Assembly (NCBI GenBank): GCA_002402905.1
Contig: DHGT01000102.1
Span: 1 to 47,224, forward strand
Length of the DNA: 47,224 nt
Source: Desulfatitalea sp. UBA4791
Lineage (GTDB): Bacteria > Desulfobacterota > Desulfobacteria > Desulfobacterales > Desulfosarcinaceae
Direction: 5' to 3'
This document shows, piece by piece, positions 7,796 through 15,977 of this stretch. Numbering within the stretch: position 1 is the stretch's first letter; every line of letters begins with the position of its first letter. The notes below the pieces were generated by a model, which saw nothing but the letters and a program-made list of their open reading frames with translations, was not told the origin of the DNA and did not search any database. Both the position numbers and the translations under genes were made by a program.

Positions 7796-9028
7796 TCAGG
7801 CAAAGACGCCACTTGCGTCCCGACGGTGCGAATTGCGACCCGCCCGGACATTTGTGTGTCGCACTCGAACCTGGTCCGTACGCCGATCGCCGGCAGGCGA
7901 AGGAGGAGGCAATTGGTAATCGAAACCGGAAAGGGTGCGCCGTTCGATATGACCCAGGACGCGATGGATGGCCTTAACCATCTGCCGATCTTCGTCGGTA
8001 ATCAGGCTAAAGGCTTCACCGTTGCGCTCGGCCCTGCCAGTGCGGCCGATACGGTGAATATAGAGCTCGGGGGTTGCAGGCATGTCAAAGTTGATGACAT
8101 GGGAAATGTTGGCGACGTCGATGCCGCGCGATGCGATATCGGTGGCGACCAGCACCTGATATTTGCCGGATTTGAATCCGCTCATGGCGTCCTGACGCTT
8201 GGATTGGGACAAATTTCCCTGTAACGAGGTCGAAAGGAAACCGGCCCTGGCCAATTTGACACAGAGTTGCTTGGCGCGATGCTTGGTTCGCGTGAAAACC
8301 AGAACGGCGTCGGTCTTGGTGTTGCCGAGCAACTTGAGCAACAGCGACGTCTTTAAATGCTGGGCCACAGGAAAAAATGCGTGTGTAACGGTTTCCGCCG
8401 GCGCCTCCTGCCCTACTGCCACACGGATTGGTTTTTTGAGGATCTCATCGGCCAGACGACCGATTTCAGCGGGCATGGTGGCCGAAAAAAGCAGGTTCTG
8501 GCGATCCGATGCCGGCAGATGGGCGATGATCCGACGGATATCGGGCATAAAGCCCATGTCGAACATCTGGTCCGCCTCGTCGAGGACCAGTACGTCCACG
8601 CGGGAAAGATCGACGGTGCGCCGTTGGATATGGTCGAGAAGGCGCCCGGGACATGCAACGACGATGTCGGCGCGTTTCAGCGACTTTATCTGCGGCTGAA
8701 TGCCCACGCCACCGTAAATGGCAACGCTCCGCAAACCGGTTGAATTGCCTAAAATTACGAACGATTCATGGATCTGTTCGGCCAGTTCACGGGTGGGGGC
8801 GACGACGAGTGCGCGAACGCCACTTTGCCGATCTTTCAGAAGCCGGTGCAAGATCGGCAGTGCAAATGCGGCCGTCTTGCCGGTGCCGGTTTGTGCCAAA
8901 CCCATGACGTCACAGCCCTGCATGACTTTGGGAATGGCTTGGATTTGAATGGGGGTCGGGGTGTTATAGCCGGCAGCTGAGATCCCTGCTGTCAGTTTGG
9001 GGTTCAACGAAAATGATTCAAAGTTCAA
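7796..9028 (-). CDS. DEAD-box RNA helicase, RhlE-like
   Basis: A 410-residue ATP-dependent RNA helicase. Motifs in order: N-terminal aromatic plus Q motif (TPTPIQIQAIP), Walker A AQTGTGKT (45-52), PTRELA, DEAD (150-153), SAT, and the C-terminal VATDIASRGID and HRIGRTGRAER of helicase domain 2. The C-terminal tail is short and basic (about 40 residues), as in RhlE/CsdA-type enzymes without extra RNA-binding domains. The only start that preserves the N-terminus is a TTG at 9026-9028, with AAGGA about 10 nt upstream. It lies downstream of an RRM protein and a cold-shock protein in the same direction, suggesting a cold-adaptation or RNA-remodelling group. Confidence 0.93.
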   Translation of the reverse strand: MNFESFSLNPKLTAGISAAGYNTPTPIQIQAIPKVMQGCDVMGLAQTGTGKTAAFALPILHRLLKDRQSGVRALVVAPTRELAEQIHESFVILGNSTGLRSVAIYGGVGIQPQIKSLKRADIVVACPGRLLDHIQRRTVDLSRVDVLVLDEADQMFDMGFMPDIRRIIAHLPASDRQNLLFSATMPAEIGRLADEILKKPIRVAVGQEAPAETVTHAFFPVAQHLKTSLLLKLLGNTKTDAVLVFTRTKHRAKQLCVKLARAGFLSTSLQGNLSQSKRQDAMSGFKSGKYQVLVATDIASRGIDVANISHVINFDMPATPELYIHRIGRTGRAERNGEAFSLITDEDRQMVKAIHRVLGHIERRTLSGFDYQLPPPSPAGDRRTDQVRVRHTNVRAGRNSHRRDASGVFA

Positions 9029-9053
9029 ATGATAAAATTCCTTATCTTAAAGC

Positions 9054-9098
9054 GTGTCCATTCAGCAATAGGCCAATTGGCCATTTGCGAATGGACAC
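9054..9098. repeat. Palindromic family A repeat
   Basis: A 45-nt imperfect palindrome with 10-bp arms GTGTCCATTC (9054-9063) and GAATGGACAC (9089-9098) around GGCCAATTGGCC. The left half matches the family A unit at 5042, 5190 and 41989. It lies between the RRM gene and the helicase gene, where a hairpin could influence mRNA stability of the upstream gene. Confidence 0.75.
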
Positions 9099-9121
9099 GA
9101 GTGAGTTGATGTGTCGTTTTT

Positions 9122-9406
9122 TCAATAGCCCCTTCTTCGAAGGGTTTTTTTCTGGCGTCGTTTTCCACCCGGGTCGGCAGGCCTCACTTTTATGAAGTTG
9201 CCATCGACGCGGTTTCCGTTCAACGCCTTGATGGCCTGATCTGCTTCAGAATTGCTGGGCATCTCAATAAAACCGTAGCCCTTTGCACTTCCGGAGAATC
9301 TGCCCTTGAACACTTTGACGCTCGCGATTTCTCCGAATTCCGCAAACAGAGACCTTAAATTGTCTTCGGTCATGCTGTCAGACAAATTTCCGATGTAGAT
9401 ATTCAT
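9122..9406 (-). CDS. RRM-domain RNA-binding protein
   Basis: A 94-residue single RNA-recognition-motif protein. RNP2 is IYIGNL (residues 3-8) and RNP1 is KGYGFIEM (42-49), both with the aromatic residues that stack on RNA. The C-terminal 20 residues are strongly basic (GGKRRQKKTLRRRGY). Such short RRM proteins occur in cyanobacteria and deltaproteobacteria and are often cold-induced. A GAAAGG site precedes the ATG. It is flanked by csp upstream and the helicase downstream. Confidence 0.93.
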   Translation of the reverse strand: MNIYIGNLSDSMTEDNLRSLFAEFGEIASVKVFKGRFSGSAKGYGFIEMPSNSEADQAIKALNGNRVDGNFIKVRPADPGGKRRQKKTLRRRGY

Positions 9407-9593
9407 ATCAATACCTTTCGCCCTTTACTGTTCTGCCTATCATTCGATGGAAAAGCGGTTTTGCCCTCATCGATGGAAACGGTAAGATTCACAAGCAAGG
9501 GGAGCACCAGGTCAAACAACGCGTTGCCCGATGTCGTGATACAGAAAAACGAGCGCGGAGATGTGGCTTTTCCCGGGGATCATCCTAAAACGG

Positions 9594-9636
9594 CAAGGGG
9601 CACAGCCCTAAATGTAAAGGCGTGCCCCTTGTTTTT
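9594..9636. terminator. Bidirectional terminator after the cold-shock gene
   Basis: CAAGGGGCAC (9594-9603) pairs with GTGCCCCTTG (9622-9631), extended by GCC/GGC with one bulged A. The + strand side ends in TTTTT (9632-9636) and the minus side in a shorter CGTTTT. It ends the minus-strand cold-shock gene 12 bp after its stop. The rest of 9407-9648 shows no gene. Confidence 0.75.
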
Positions 9637-9648
9637 AGGTCGCGAAAC

Positions 9649-9849
9649 TTAGCTTACAGTGACATTTAAAGCAGAGGGACCTTTTTTCCCTTGCTCAACG
9701 TCAAAGGAAACGCGGTCGCCTTCTTTGAGGCTTTTAAACCCGCTGGCGTTGATCGCTGAATGATGAACGAATACGTCGGGACCGTCTTCCTGCTCGATGA
9801 AGCCGAACCCTTTTTGGTCGTTAAACCACTTGACTGTTCCATTGGCCAT
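9649..9849 (-). CDS. Cold-shock family protein (CspA-like)
   Basis: A 66-residue OB-fold nucleic-acid chaperone. RNP1 is KGFGFI (13-18) and RNP2 is VFVHH (26-30); the start MANGTVKWFN and the ALNVTV end are typical, and the length is standard. It binds single-stranded RNA/DNA and melts mRNA secondary structure. An AAAGGAGG site lies upstream. A long leader with its own promoter and hairpin suggests post-transcriptional control, as for cspA. Confidence 0.96.
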   Translation of the reverse strand: MANGTVKWFNDQKGFGFIEQEDGPDVFVHHSAINASGFKSLKEGDRVSFDVEQGKKGPSALNVTVS

Positions 9850-9936
9850 GTTGACATCCTCCTTTCTGTAAATTGCTCAAGATTTTAAACTGGAGGATGT
9901 AACTTGCAAATGGTTTGTTCCTTCAGATAAAACCGC

Positions 9937-10001
9937 TCCGCCGATTGCTGGCGGAACCATGTTGAATGGACGTATGGTAACAGGTTTGCAAAAGAAAGCA
10001 A
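9937..10001 (-). promoter_or_regulatory. Promoter and leader hairpin of the cold-shock gene
   Basis: On the minus strand, TTGCTT (9996-10001) and TACCAT (9974-9979) are separated by 16 nt, a plausible sigma-70 promoter. The transcript would begin about 110 nt before the start codon and contain a 6-bp hairpin, TCCGCC/GGCGGA (9937-9942, 9950-9955). A long structured 5' leader is characteristic of cold-shock genes. Confidence 0.45.
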
Positions 10002-10048
10002 GCGATTTGTTCTTTATTTAGGGTTTACGATAGAATGCGATTCCCCAA

Positions 10049-10705
10049 TTAAAAACGGAAACCGGCGGTGAGGTTAACCACGTAACCACTCAAATCCCCT
10101 TCCAGACGGATGGGAACCGTTGCCACCCTTTCGTCGATGTCGATATCGTCGGTCCAGCGATACATACCCTGCAATCCGGCAAAAAAACGCCTGGTAATGT
10201 CGAAGTTGACGCCCGCCACGACGTGGGCACCGAACACGCTGTCACTTTCATCTTCGTCAAAATCACCGAGATAGGCCGTGTCGATATCCGAATTGAGGGC
10301 AACGAGATAATACCCCACCCCGCCGCCACCGAAAATCCGTACCCGGCCCACGGGAAATTCGCCTTTGATCGTGGCCAGAACGGCCATAACCCCGAGGGTG
10401 TCGTCGATATCGTAACTGCCGGCCGTTCTGTTGGAACCCCGCACATCCCTGTCAGAGGCAAAAAAATCGATCGCCGCTTCGAGCACCAGGTAAGGGGTCA
10501 GATAGCGGCCATAGGCGGCACCCAGATCGACACCGGTATCCATGTCGGCATCGTCCATGTCATCGGTGAACTCGTTTACTCCCAAACGGATCTGCCCATA
10601 ATTCCGGTACGCTTCCGAAGTCGCTGCAGCGCCGTCTGGGAATCCAACGCTTAAACCAAATGTTGCAAAAGTAGCTAACACCAACAAATTATTGAACCAT
10701 TTCAT
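10049..10705 (-). CDS. Outer-membrane beta-barrel protein
   Basis: A 218-residue protein with a signal peptide (hydrophobic LLVLATFATFGLSVG, cleavage probably after the AAAT region) and a mature part of alternating hydrophobic strands ending in the C-terminal aromatic GFRF signal used by the Bam machinery. Turns are rich in aspartate (FTDDMDDADMDTG, FDEDESDS, TDDIDIDE), as in small OmpA/OmpW-like porins that may bind divalent cations. Eight strands can be outlined. A GGAGAG site precedes the start. No specific substrate can be assigned. Confidence 0.82.
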   Translation of the reverse strand: MKWFNNLLVLATFATFGLSVGFPDGAAATSEAYRNYGQIRLGVNEFTDDMDDADMDTGVDLGAAYGRYLTPYLVLEAAIDFFASDRDVRGSNRTAGSYDIDDTLGVMAVLATIKGEFPVGRVRIFGGGGVGYYLVALNSDIDTAYLGDFDEDESDSVFGAHVVAGVNFDITRRFFAGLQGMYRWTDDIDIDERVATVPIRLEGDLSGYVVNLTAGFRF

Positions 10706-10834
10706 GGCTTATCTCTCCTCATCGTTCAACCGGATTGAATGATATGGCGTCCTCCATCAATCGGACTGAACGGCAAGTCTTTTACCCATTCTTCATCGAC
10801 AGGGTATTGAAGGGTCCTGTGTAACTGTTGCCTT

Positions 10835-11410
10835 CTACCAGTTTTCAGCCAGCAGCTCGAAATAGCCCTGGGGCATGACACATGCCGGACATTTTAGCGG
10901 CGCCTCGCTACCGGTATGCAGATAGCCGCAATTCCGGCAGCGCCACACGGCCTGTTCATTTCGGGTAAACACCCGATCGGCCAGTAGGTTGGCGGCCAAT
11001 TCCCGGTAGCGTTTTTCGTGCTGGCGCTCGGAAACGCTGATGGCATCCCAGGTGTCGGCTGCCCGCTCGAATTTCTCTTCGCGGGCGACTTGAGCAAAGC
11101 CGGGATACAATTGGCTGTGTTCGAAACGCTCGCCATCCGCCGCAGCAACCAGGTTGTCGTAGGTGGATTGGATCGCGCCGGAGGGAAAGCTGCCGGTGAT
11201 TTCGAGTTCACCCCCATTGAAAAATTTAAAAAAGCGCAAGGCGTGCTCGCACTCCTGGTTGGCGGTTTCTTCGAAGATGTCGGCTATTTGAACGAAGCCT
11301 TCCTCGAAGGCCTGGCGCGAAAAATAGGTGTAGCGATTTCGCGCCTGGGATTCACCGGCAAAGGAGAGCATCAAATTTCGGGCTGTTTGGCTATCACGGA
11401 ATTTTCCCAT
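10835..11410 (-). CDS. Rubrerythrin
   Basis: A 191-residue peroxide-reducing protein. The N-terminal ferritin-like four-helix domain (about 1-145) carries the di-iron ligands in FAGESQARNRY, ETANQECEH and SERQHEKRY (ExxH-type repeats). The C-terminal rubredoxin-like domain has CRNCGY and CPAC. It reduces hydrogen peroxide using electrons from rubredoxin or ferredoxin, protecting an anaerobe from oxygen. It lies 15 bp downstream of a ferredoxin gene, a likely electron donor. Confidence 0.95.
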   Translation of the reverse strand: MGKFRDSQTARNLMLSFAGESQARNRYTYFSRQAFEEGFVQIADIFEETANQECEHALRFFKFFNGGELEITGSFPSGAIQSTYDNLVAAADGERFEHSQLYPGFAQVAREEKFERAADTWDAISVSERQHEKRYRELAANLLADRVFTRNEQAVWRCRNCGYLHTGSEAPLKCPACVMPQGYFELLAENW

Positions 11411-11425
11411 CGCAGCGCCTCTGAT

Positions 11426-11617
11426 TTACTCTTCGATTTCGATCGCGTCAGCGCCGCACTCGGCGGCCGCCTGCCGAACCAGATCCTCGTATTTCTCCGG
11501 TATCATGTCATATTGAACGACGGAGAGCAATTGATCCTCATCATACTTGAATACTTCGGGGCACAATTTATTGCAGTTCCGATCTCCCATACACTGTTTG
11601 GTGACGCGTGCTTTCAT
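11426..11617 (-). CDS. Small ferredoxin with Asp in the second ligand position
   Basis: A 63-residue monocluster ferredoxin. The cluster motif is C9-x2-D12-x2-C15-x3-C19-P, with the remote Cys54 near AAAECGADAI. Asp replaces the second cysteine, as in Pyrococcus furiosus ferredoxin, which can hold a [3Fe-4S] or an Asp-ligated [4Fe-4S] cluster. An AAAGGAGG site 5 nt before the ATG at 11617 decides the start; the frame is open further upstream but carries no ribosome-binding site. Cotranscription with rubrerythrin is likely. Confidence 0.9.
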   Translation of the reverse strand: MKARVTKQCMGDRNCNKLCPEVFKYDEDQLLSVVQYDMIPEKYEDLVRQAAAECGADAIEIEE

Positions 11618-11771
11618 GAAATCCTCCTTTGTCTGTTTGCGGAATGGATGGATTGACCCGTCGGTACGCCCATGCAGCCTCTGCTGCGAGAAGAAACTAC
11701 GGCTGTCCCACTCGCTGCGGCCGACGTGTCGGTATTGTGGTAGGCGATTCTGTTGCCGAAAAAACGTCTTC

Positions 11772-11801
11772 ACAGTAATGTCATTTTGCTGCGAATGTCA
11801 A
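11772..11801 (-). promoter_or_regulatory. Putative promoter of the ferredoxin-rubrerythrin pair
   Basis: On the minus strand, TTGACA (11796-11801) and TACTGT (11772-11777) lie 18 nt apart, about 150 nt before the ferredoxin start. The -35 is perfect, the -10 weak, so activation by a regulator is plausible. Confidence 0.4.
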
Positions 11802-11828
11802 GCCGGTGTAGAAAAGCCGGTGTAGAAA
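11801..11828. repeat. 14-bp tandem duplication
   Basis: AGCCGGTGTAGAAA occurs twice in direct succession (11801-11814 and 11815-11828), immediately before a family B repeat. It may be a replication-slippage product or insertion scar. Confidence 0.85.
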
Positions 11829-11832
11829 AGTC

Positions 11833-11876
11833 CAGCGATTCTAACTGAATGCTATTCATTAAACCCGGCGTGGGTG
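11833..11876. repeat. Family B dispersed repeat, copy 1
   Basis: A 44-nt sequence (CAGCGATTCTAACTGAATGC... to ...GGCGTGGGTG) identical at all 44 positions to 22924-22967. It contains the palindromic core TGAAT-GC-TATTCA. Diverged copies lie at 33455-33490 and at the window's right edge (47200-47224). The rest of 11618-11910 holds only the ferredoxin promoter and a tandem duplication. Confidence 0.85.
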
Positions 11877-11910
11877 GCTGCTTTATCGGTCTTCTGCTTA
11901 AATAAGCGGC

Positions 11911-12594
11911 TTAAGGGAACTGAGATGAGGCGATCAGGGTTTTGATCTCCATCAATCGACCGATGCGATAGTCGCACTGTGCGGCGCGCAAACGTGGATC
12001 GTTGTCCGGATCCAGCAGAACGGTGGTTGCACCGGCGGCACGGCCGGCCTGGCAATCGAACAGATAGTCGCCCACCATCATAATTTCGCGTGGCCGGGCG
12101 TTCAGCTGGCGGGCCGCCCAGAGGACACCTTCGGCGCTCGGTTTGGGCGCGGGCGGATCTTCTCGTGTGACGAGCAGGTCGAAATCCCCAGGACCGAGGG
12201 GATCAAACTTTTCCAAGGCGCACAGAACCGATGCCCTGCTGTTACGGGTGATAATACCGCAGGCCAGGGGACGTTGCTTGATCCAGGCCACTGTTTCGAC
12301 CGCCCCGTGATTCGGTATCGATCGTTGCGCCGCCTCGATTTCAAATGCGACCAGCCGCTCCATGGCGGCACGTCTTGTGTGCGGCGTGACCATGGATTGG
12401 ATGAACTCGAGAACGGGAATTTCGAGCGGGCAACCCAGCGCGTTTTTGATAGCGGGGAAATCCAGGGCGCCCGGCGCGGTGAGGGTCCCGTCAAAATCAA
12501 ATAATACCGCCTTGATCTGAACGGGCCCCTTCGTATTGCCCGCCGGCCCGGCATGGGTTCGGGATATCACCGTCTTTGTTTCTATTTTCTGCAT
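11911..12594 (-). CDS. HAD-superfamily phosphatase
   Basis: A 227-residue hydrolase with the four HAD motifs: DFDGTLT (nucleophile and acid/base Asp), a Thr/Ser motif in IITRNSR, a Lys in the region after TREDPPAPKPSAEG, and MVGDYLFDCQAGRAAG. The cap lies between motifs I and II, as in phosphoglycolate phosphatase-type enzymes. The first 27 residues before IKAVLFDFDG are longer than usual, so the true start may be internal. It is divergent from the universal stress gene at 12708. The substrate cannot be read from sequence. Confidence 0.85.
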   Translation of the reverse strand: MQKIETKTVISRTHAGPAGNTKGPVQIKAVLFDFDGTLTAPGALDFPAIKNALGCPLEIPVLEFIQSMVTPHTRRAAMERLVAFEIEAAQRSIPNHGAVETVAWIKQRPLACGIITRNSRASVLCALEKFDPLGPGDFDLLVTREDPPAPKPSAEGVLWAARQLNARPREIMMVGDYLFDCQAGRAAGATTVLLDPDNDPRLRAAQCDYRIGRLMEIKTLIASSQFP

Positions 12595-12707
12595 TCCGCC
12601 ATTCCGAATATGATGGACATCTTAAGCAAAACTACCTATAAATATATAAATTTTGTTTCTTTTCAAAGAGAAAAGGGTTGATCGGCCCGTCTGCAAAGGA
12701 GGAAAAC

Positions 12708-13178
12708 ATGGCCAAAAAAATACTCATTGCCCTCGACGATTCCGAAAATGCATTTCGGGCGGCTGAATTCGTCGCCCAGAACTTTTCAAAAGACAACCAG
12801 GTCACCCTGCTCAGTGTCATGCTGGACACGGCAGCGCTGTGCAAAATGGACAGCCCTGAGTTGATCCCGCTGTTTAAATCCCAGCAGACCAGCTTTTGTG
12901 CACTGGAAGACAAGAAACGCGAGCTGATGCGCGAGGCAGCGAAAAAGGCCAAGAATACATTAGTCGCGGCCGGCTTTCCCCCGGAAAACGTGACGACGAA
13001 AATCGAGGATAAAAAACGCGGCGTGGCGCGCGACATTCTGGCGGAGGCGGAAAAGGATTACCAGCTGATCGTCATGGGGCGTCGCGGCATTTCGGGTGTA
13101 AAGGAGTTGTTCCTCGGAAGTGTCTCTCAAAAAGTGTTCAACGGCGCCAAAGACATATCGGTGCTCATCGTCAATTAG
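12708..13178 (+). CDS. Universal stress protein (UspA family)
   Basis: A 156-residue single-domain Usp. The N-terminal KKILIALDDSENAF and C-terminal GRRGISGVKELFLGS (G-x2-G-x9-G-S) form the ATP-binding site, so this is the nucleotide-binding subtype. The start at 12708 follows AAAGGAGG; an earlier in-frame ATG at 12678 does not. Family members act in stress survival; nothing here narrows the role. Confidence 0.93.
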   Translation: MAKKILIALDDSENAFRAAEFVAQNFSKDNQVTLLSVMLDTAALCKMDSPELIPLFKSQQTSFCALEDKKRELMREAAKKAKNTLVAAGFPPENVTTKIEDKKRGVARDILAEAEKDYQLIVMGRRGISGVKELFLGSVSQKVFNGAKDISVLIVN

Positions 13179-13207
13179 CGCCCATCCACTAAGTAGAAGT
13201 TCGATCC

Positions 13208-14083
13208 ATGCCGATTCTGCCCCTGATCGAATGGTACTATATGCGCATGATGGATTTCTATTTTGCGCACAAGCCCCAACCCACGCCGCCGGTCTCGGTG
13301 TTAAAAGCCTGCCGGCTCATCGCCCACCGCGGTGAACACGACAACCGGACGGTCCTCGAAAACAGCCTGGCGGCCTTTCAACGCGCCGCCGATGCCGGCC
13401 TGTGGGGCGTCGAGCTGGATGTGCGCTGGACCCGCGACCTCGTGCCGGTCGTGTTTCACGATCCTGATCTCAACCGACTTTTTTCCCGATCGGAACGAAT
13501 CGACCGACTCTCCTTCAAACAGCTGCGAGCCTGCGCCGAACCGATCCCCAGCCTGACGGAAGTGGTCGAGGGATTCGGGAGACGGTTGCACCTGATGATC
13601 GAAATCAAGCGCGGCGAATGGTCCGATCTCCGAAACCAGAGTCGCACCCTGCGCGAGGCCCTGGCCCCGTTGCGGCCGGTGGTGGATTACCATCTGATGG
13701 TCCTCGATCCCTCGATCATGGCCCCGTTGTCGGGCCTGGCGCCAGCCTGCATGATTGCCATCGCCTACCATTGGCCCAATCGTTTCAGCCGGTGGGTGCT
13801 GGCACATCGCTGGGGCGGATTGGCCACCCATTACAGCATGTTGAGACGCACCTTGATCCGGCGCCACCACACGCATGGCCAGTGTGTCGGCTGTGCGTTT
13901 CCGGCATCGCGCAACAGCCTGTTTCGGGAGTTGAATCGGGGTGTGGATTTTATCTTCTCGAATTGTGCCGGCAGACTGCAAAAACTGGTGGTTGAAGCAC
14001 TGATCCGAGCGCGATCGGATGGCCCATCGGGTCAGACCGTTTGTCTCCAGGACGAAAACTTCACCTCGTCGAACACGAGATGA
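13208..14083 (+). CDS. Glycerophosphodiester phosphodiesterase family protein
   Basis: A 291-residue GDPD-fold protein with the HRG motif at His40-Arg41-Gly42, metal ligands Glu69 and Asp71 (VELDVRWT), and the second catalytic His84 (VVFHDP). MIEIKRGEW supplies the later acidic residue. It would split glycerophosphodiesters from phospholipid turnover into glycerol-3-phosphate and an alcohol. About 30 residues precede the first strand and no good ribosome-binding site is visible, so internal Met12 or Met15 are possible starts. Its 3' end overlaps the convergent gene at 14032 by 52 bp. Confidence 0.87.
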   Translation: MPILPLIEWYYMRMMDFYFAHKPQPTPPVSVLKACRLIAHRGEHDNRTVLENSLAAFQRAADAGLWGVELDVRWTRDLVPVVFHDPDLNRLFSRSERIDRLSFKQLRACAEPIPSLTEVVEGFGRRLHLMIEIKRGEWSDLRNQSRTLREALAPLRPVVDYHLMVLDPSIMAPLSGLAPACMIAIAYHWPNRFSRWVLAHRWGGLATHYSMLRRTLIRRHHTHGQCVGCAFPASRNSLFRELNRGVDFIFSNCAGRLQKLVVEALIRARSDGPSGQTVCLQDENFTSSNTR

Positions 14084-14295
14084 TCGTCGGACGGTCTGCT
14101 CACGGCCTCCTGAATGCCGATGGTGTGCTCGATCAAACGCCGGGTATCCATTTGCATACATTCATCGCACAGGCACACCTGAACGGCCATCTCGCCGATT
14201 TTGTACCGGCAAAGATGGGTGGCGGGACGGATGTCGCACGCGTAGCAGGGCATGCTGAGGTCGGCAGGCAAGGGTTTGGGGGATTCAGCAATCAT
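14032..14295 (-). CDS. Small cysteine-rich, probably zinc-binding protein
   Basis: An 87-residue protein with CYAC (residues 17-20), a Cys near 29 and CLCDEC (about 41-46), a pattern expected of a treble-clef or paired zinc finger. The remaining 40 residues are polar. An AAGGA site lies 8 nt before the ATG. No family recognised. The convergent 52-bp overlap with the GDPD gene is unusual but both frames look real. Confidence 0.6.
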   Translation of the reverse strand: MIAESPKPLPADLSMPCYACDIRPATHLCRYKIGEMAVQVCLCDECMQMDTRRLIEHTIGIQEAVSRPSDDHLVFDEVKFSSWRQTV

Positions 14296-14497
14296 ATTGT
14301 TATCCTTAAAGTCGACGGAATGGATCGTATGGCGCGACGGAACGAAGAAGCGACCGCCATCCTCAGTGGATAAAGCAACAGATGTGCCACCCCACCGGCA
14401 AACGACATAACCGATATGAATTATTGTATTATTTTAATGGGCAAGGGATAATCAAAAAAAACAACTGGATAATTTTTGATAGTCTGCCGTACACGAT

Positions 14498-14573
14498 CCT
14501 ATCAATCTGATAGGCATTGACGGATAGGCATGGATCGCCATCATCCCCATTATATGAGTGAATGGGGGCGATC
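14498..14573. other. Two inverted repeats in the gap downstream of the UDP-sugar dehydrogenase
   Basis: CCTATCA-atc-TGATAGG (14498-14514) is a perfect 7-bp palindrome, operator-like. A larger hairpin, GATCGCC...CCCCATT and AATGGGG.CGATC (14533-14573), ends at the stop codon of the minus-strand dehydrogenase and could protect its 3' end. Neither has a U tract. No gene is seen in 14296-14571. Confidence 0.5.
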
Positions 14574-15882
14574 AAAGCCGCCAGTAGGTCACCCCCAACC
14601 GATCGGCCTGCTCCTGGTCAAAGAGGCTTTTCACATCCACCACGATCGGATGGCCGTTCGTACACAGGGCCGCCACGCCGGACAAGCCCATGGTGCGGTA
14701 GATCTTGTGCATGACGCCCAGCACGACGGCGTCCACACCGCTAAGCGCCTCCATGGGACGCAATTCCAAACCATAATGCCCGCGGGCCTCGGTCGGATCG
14801 GCCAGGGGGTCGTGGACCAGCACATCGATCCCGTAATCTTCCAACTCCTTGACGATGTCGACGATGCGGGTGTTGCGCAAATCGGGCACATCCTCCTTGA
14901 AGGTGATCCCCAGGACCGCCACCTTGGCGCCTTTTACGGCCTTGCCGCTGTGGATCAGCAGCTTGACGGTGCGCTCGGCGATATATTTGCCCATCCCGTC
15001 GTTCACCCGCCGGCCGGCCAGGATCATCTCGGGGTGGTATCCGAGGGATTCGGCCTTGAAGGTCAAATAATACGGGTCCACGCCGATACAGTGGCCGCCG
15101 ACCAGTCCGGGGCGGAAAGGCAGAAAGTTCCATTTGCTGCCGGCGGCTTCCAGCACCTCCACGGTATCGATACCGATGATGTCGAAGATCATGGCCAATT
15201 CGTTCATCAAGGCGATGTTCAGATCCCGCTGGGTGTTCTCGATCACCTTGGCCGCTTCCGCCACCTTGATGCTCGATGCCCGGTGCAGGCCGGCCTTGAC
15301 CACCCGGCCATAAACGTTCATGAGGAGATCGGCGCTGGCCGCGTCTGAGCCGGATACGATCTTGACCACGCTCTCCAGGGTATGTACCTTGTCCCCCGGA
15401 TTGATGCGCTCCGGCGAGTAGCCCACTGTGAAATCGCGTCCGAAGGTCAGTCCGGAGGTCTTCTCAAGGATCGGCACGCAGACCTCCTCGGTGGCGCCGG
15501 GATAGACGGTGGACTCGAAGACGACACAGGCCCCCCGCTGCAGATGGCGGCCGACGGCTTCCGAAGCGCCGCGCAGTGGGCTCAAGTCGGGAATATTGTA
15601 GGCGTCGATGGGCGTGGGCACGGCAATGATCATCAAACGACAGCGGGACAGATCCTCGGCCTTACTAGTATAAGTGATGGCGGCCCGGGCGAGCCGTTCA
15701 TCTTCAACCTCCAGGGTGCGGTCATGGCCGTTTCGCAGTTCGTCGATGCGCGCCTCTTTCATGTCATAGCCGACCACGTCGAAATGATCGGCCAGATGAA
15801 CCGCCAGGGGTAATCCGACATATCCCAATCCCACCACCGCGATCTTATCCTGCCGTGCCTGCAACGACTCGAACGTCACCAT
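14572..15882 (-). CDS. UDP-N-acetyl-hexosamine 6-dehydrogenase (TviB/WbpA type)
   Basis: A 436-residue NAD-dependent nucleotide-sugar dehydrogenase that oxidises C6 of a UDP-HexNAc to the uronic acid for surface polysaccharide. The N-terminal Rossmann motif is VVGLGYVGLPLA, the catalytic nucleophile lies in GGHCIGVDPYYLT, and the C-terminal UDP-binding domain begins near KVAVLGITFKEDVPD. The PTPIDAYNIPD and SPERINPG segments fit the TviB/WbpO/WbpA branch rather than Ugd. It stands alone here, not in an O-antigen cluster. AAGGA lies 9 nt before the ATG. Confidence 0.92.
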   Translation of the reverse strand: MVTFESLQARQDKIAVVGLGYVGLPLAVHLADHFDVVGYDMKEARIDELRNGHDRTLEVEDERLARAAITYTSKAEDLSRCRLMIIAVPTPIDAYNIPDLSPLRGASEAVGRHLQRGACVVFESTVYPGATEEVCVPILEKTSGLTFGRDFTVGYSPERINPGDKVHTLESVVKIVSGSDAASADLLMNVYGRVVKAGLHRASSIKVAEAAKVIENTQRDLNIALMNELAMIFDIIGIDTVEVLEAAGSKWNFLPFRPGLVGGHCIGVDPYYLTFKAESLGYHPEMILAGRRVNDGMGKYIAERTVKLLIHSGKAVKGAKVAVLGITFKEDVPDLRNTRIVDIVKELEDYGIDVLVHDPLADPTEARGHYGLELRPMEALSGVDAVVLGVMHKIYRTMGLSGVAALCTNGHPIVVDVKSLFDQEQADRLGVTYWRL

Positions 15883-15977
15883 CTGTGCGATCCTTTTCCT
15901 TGTTGGTTTAGGTTGGTTTGTGATGCGGCCTTATACCCTGAAATTACGTCAAAAACAAGATCAAGTCATGATGATCG

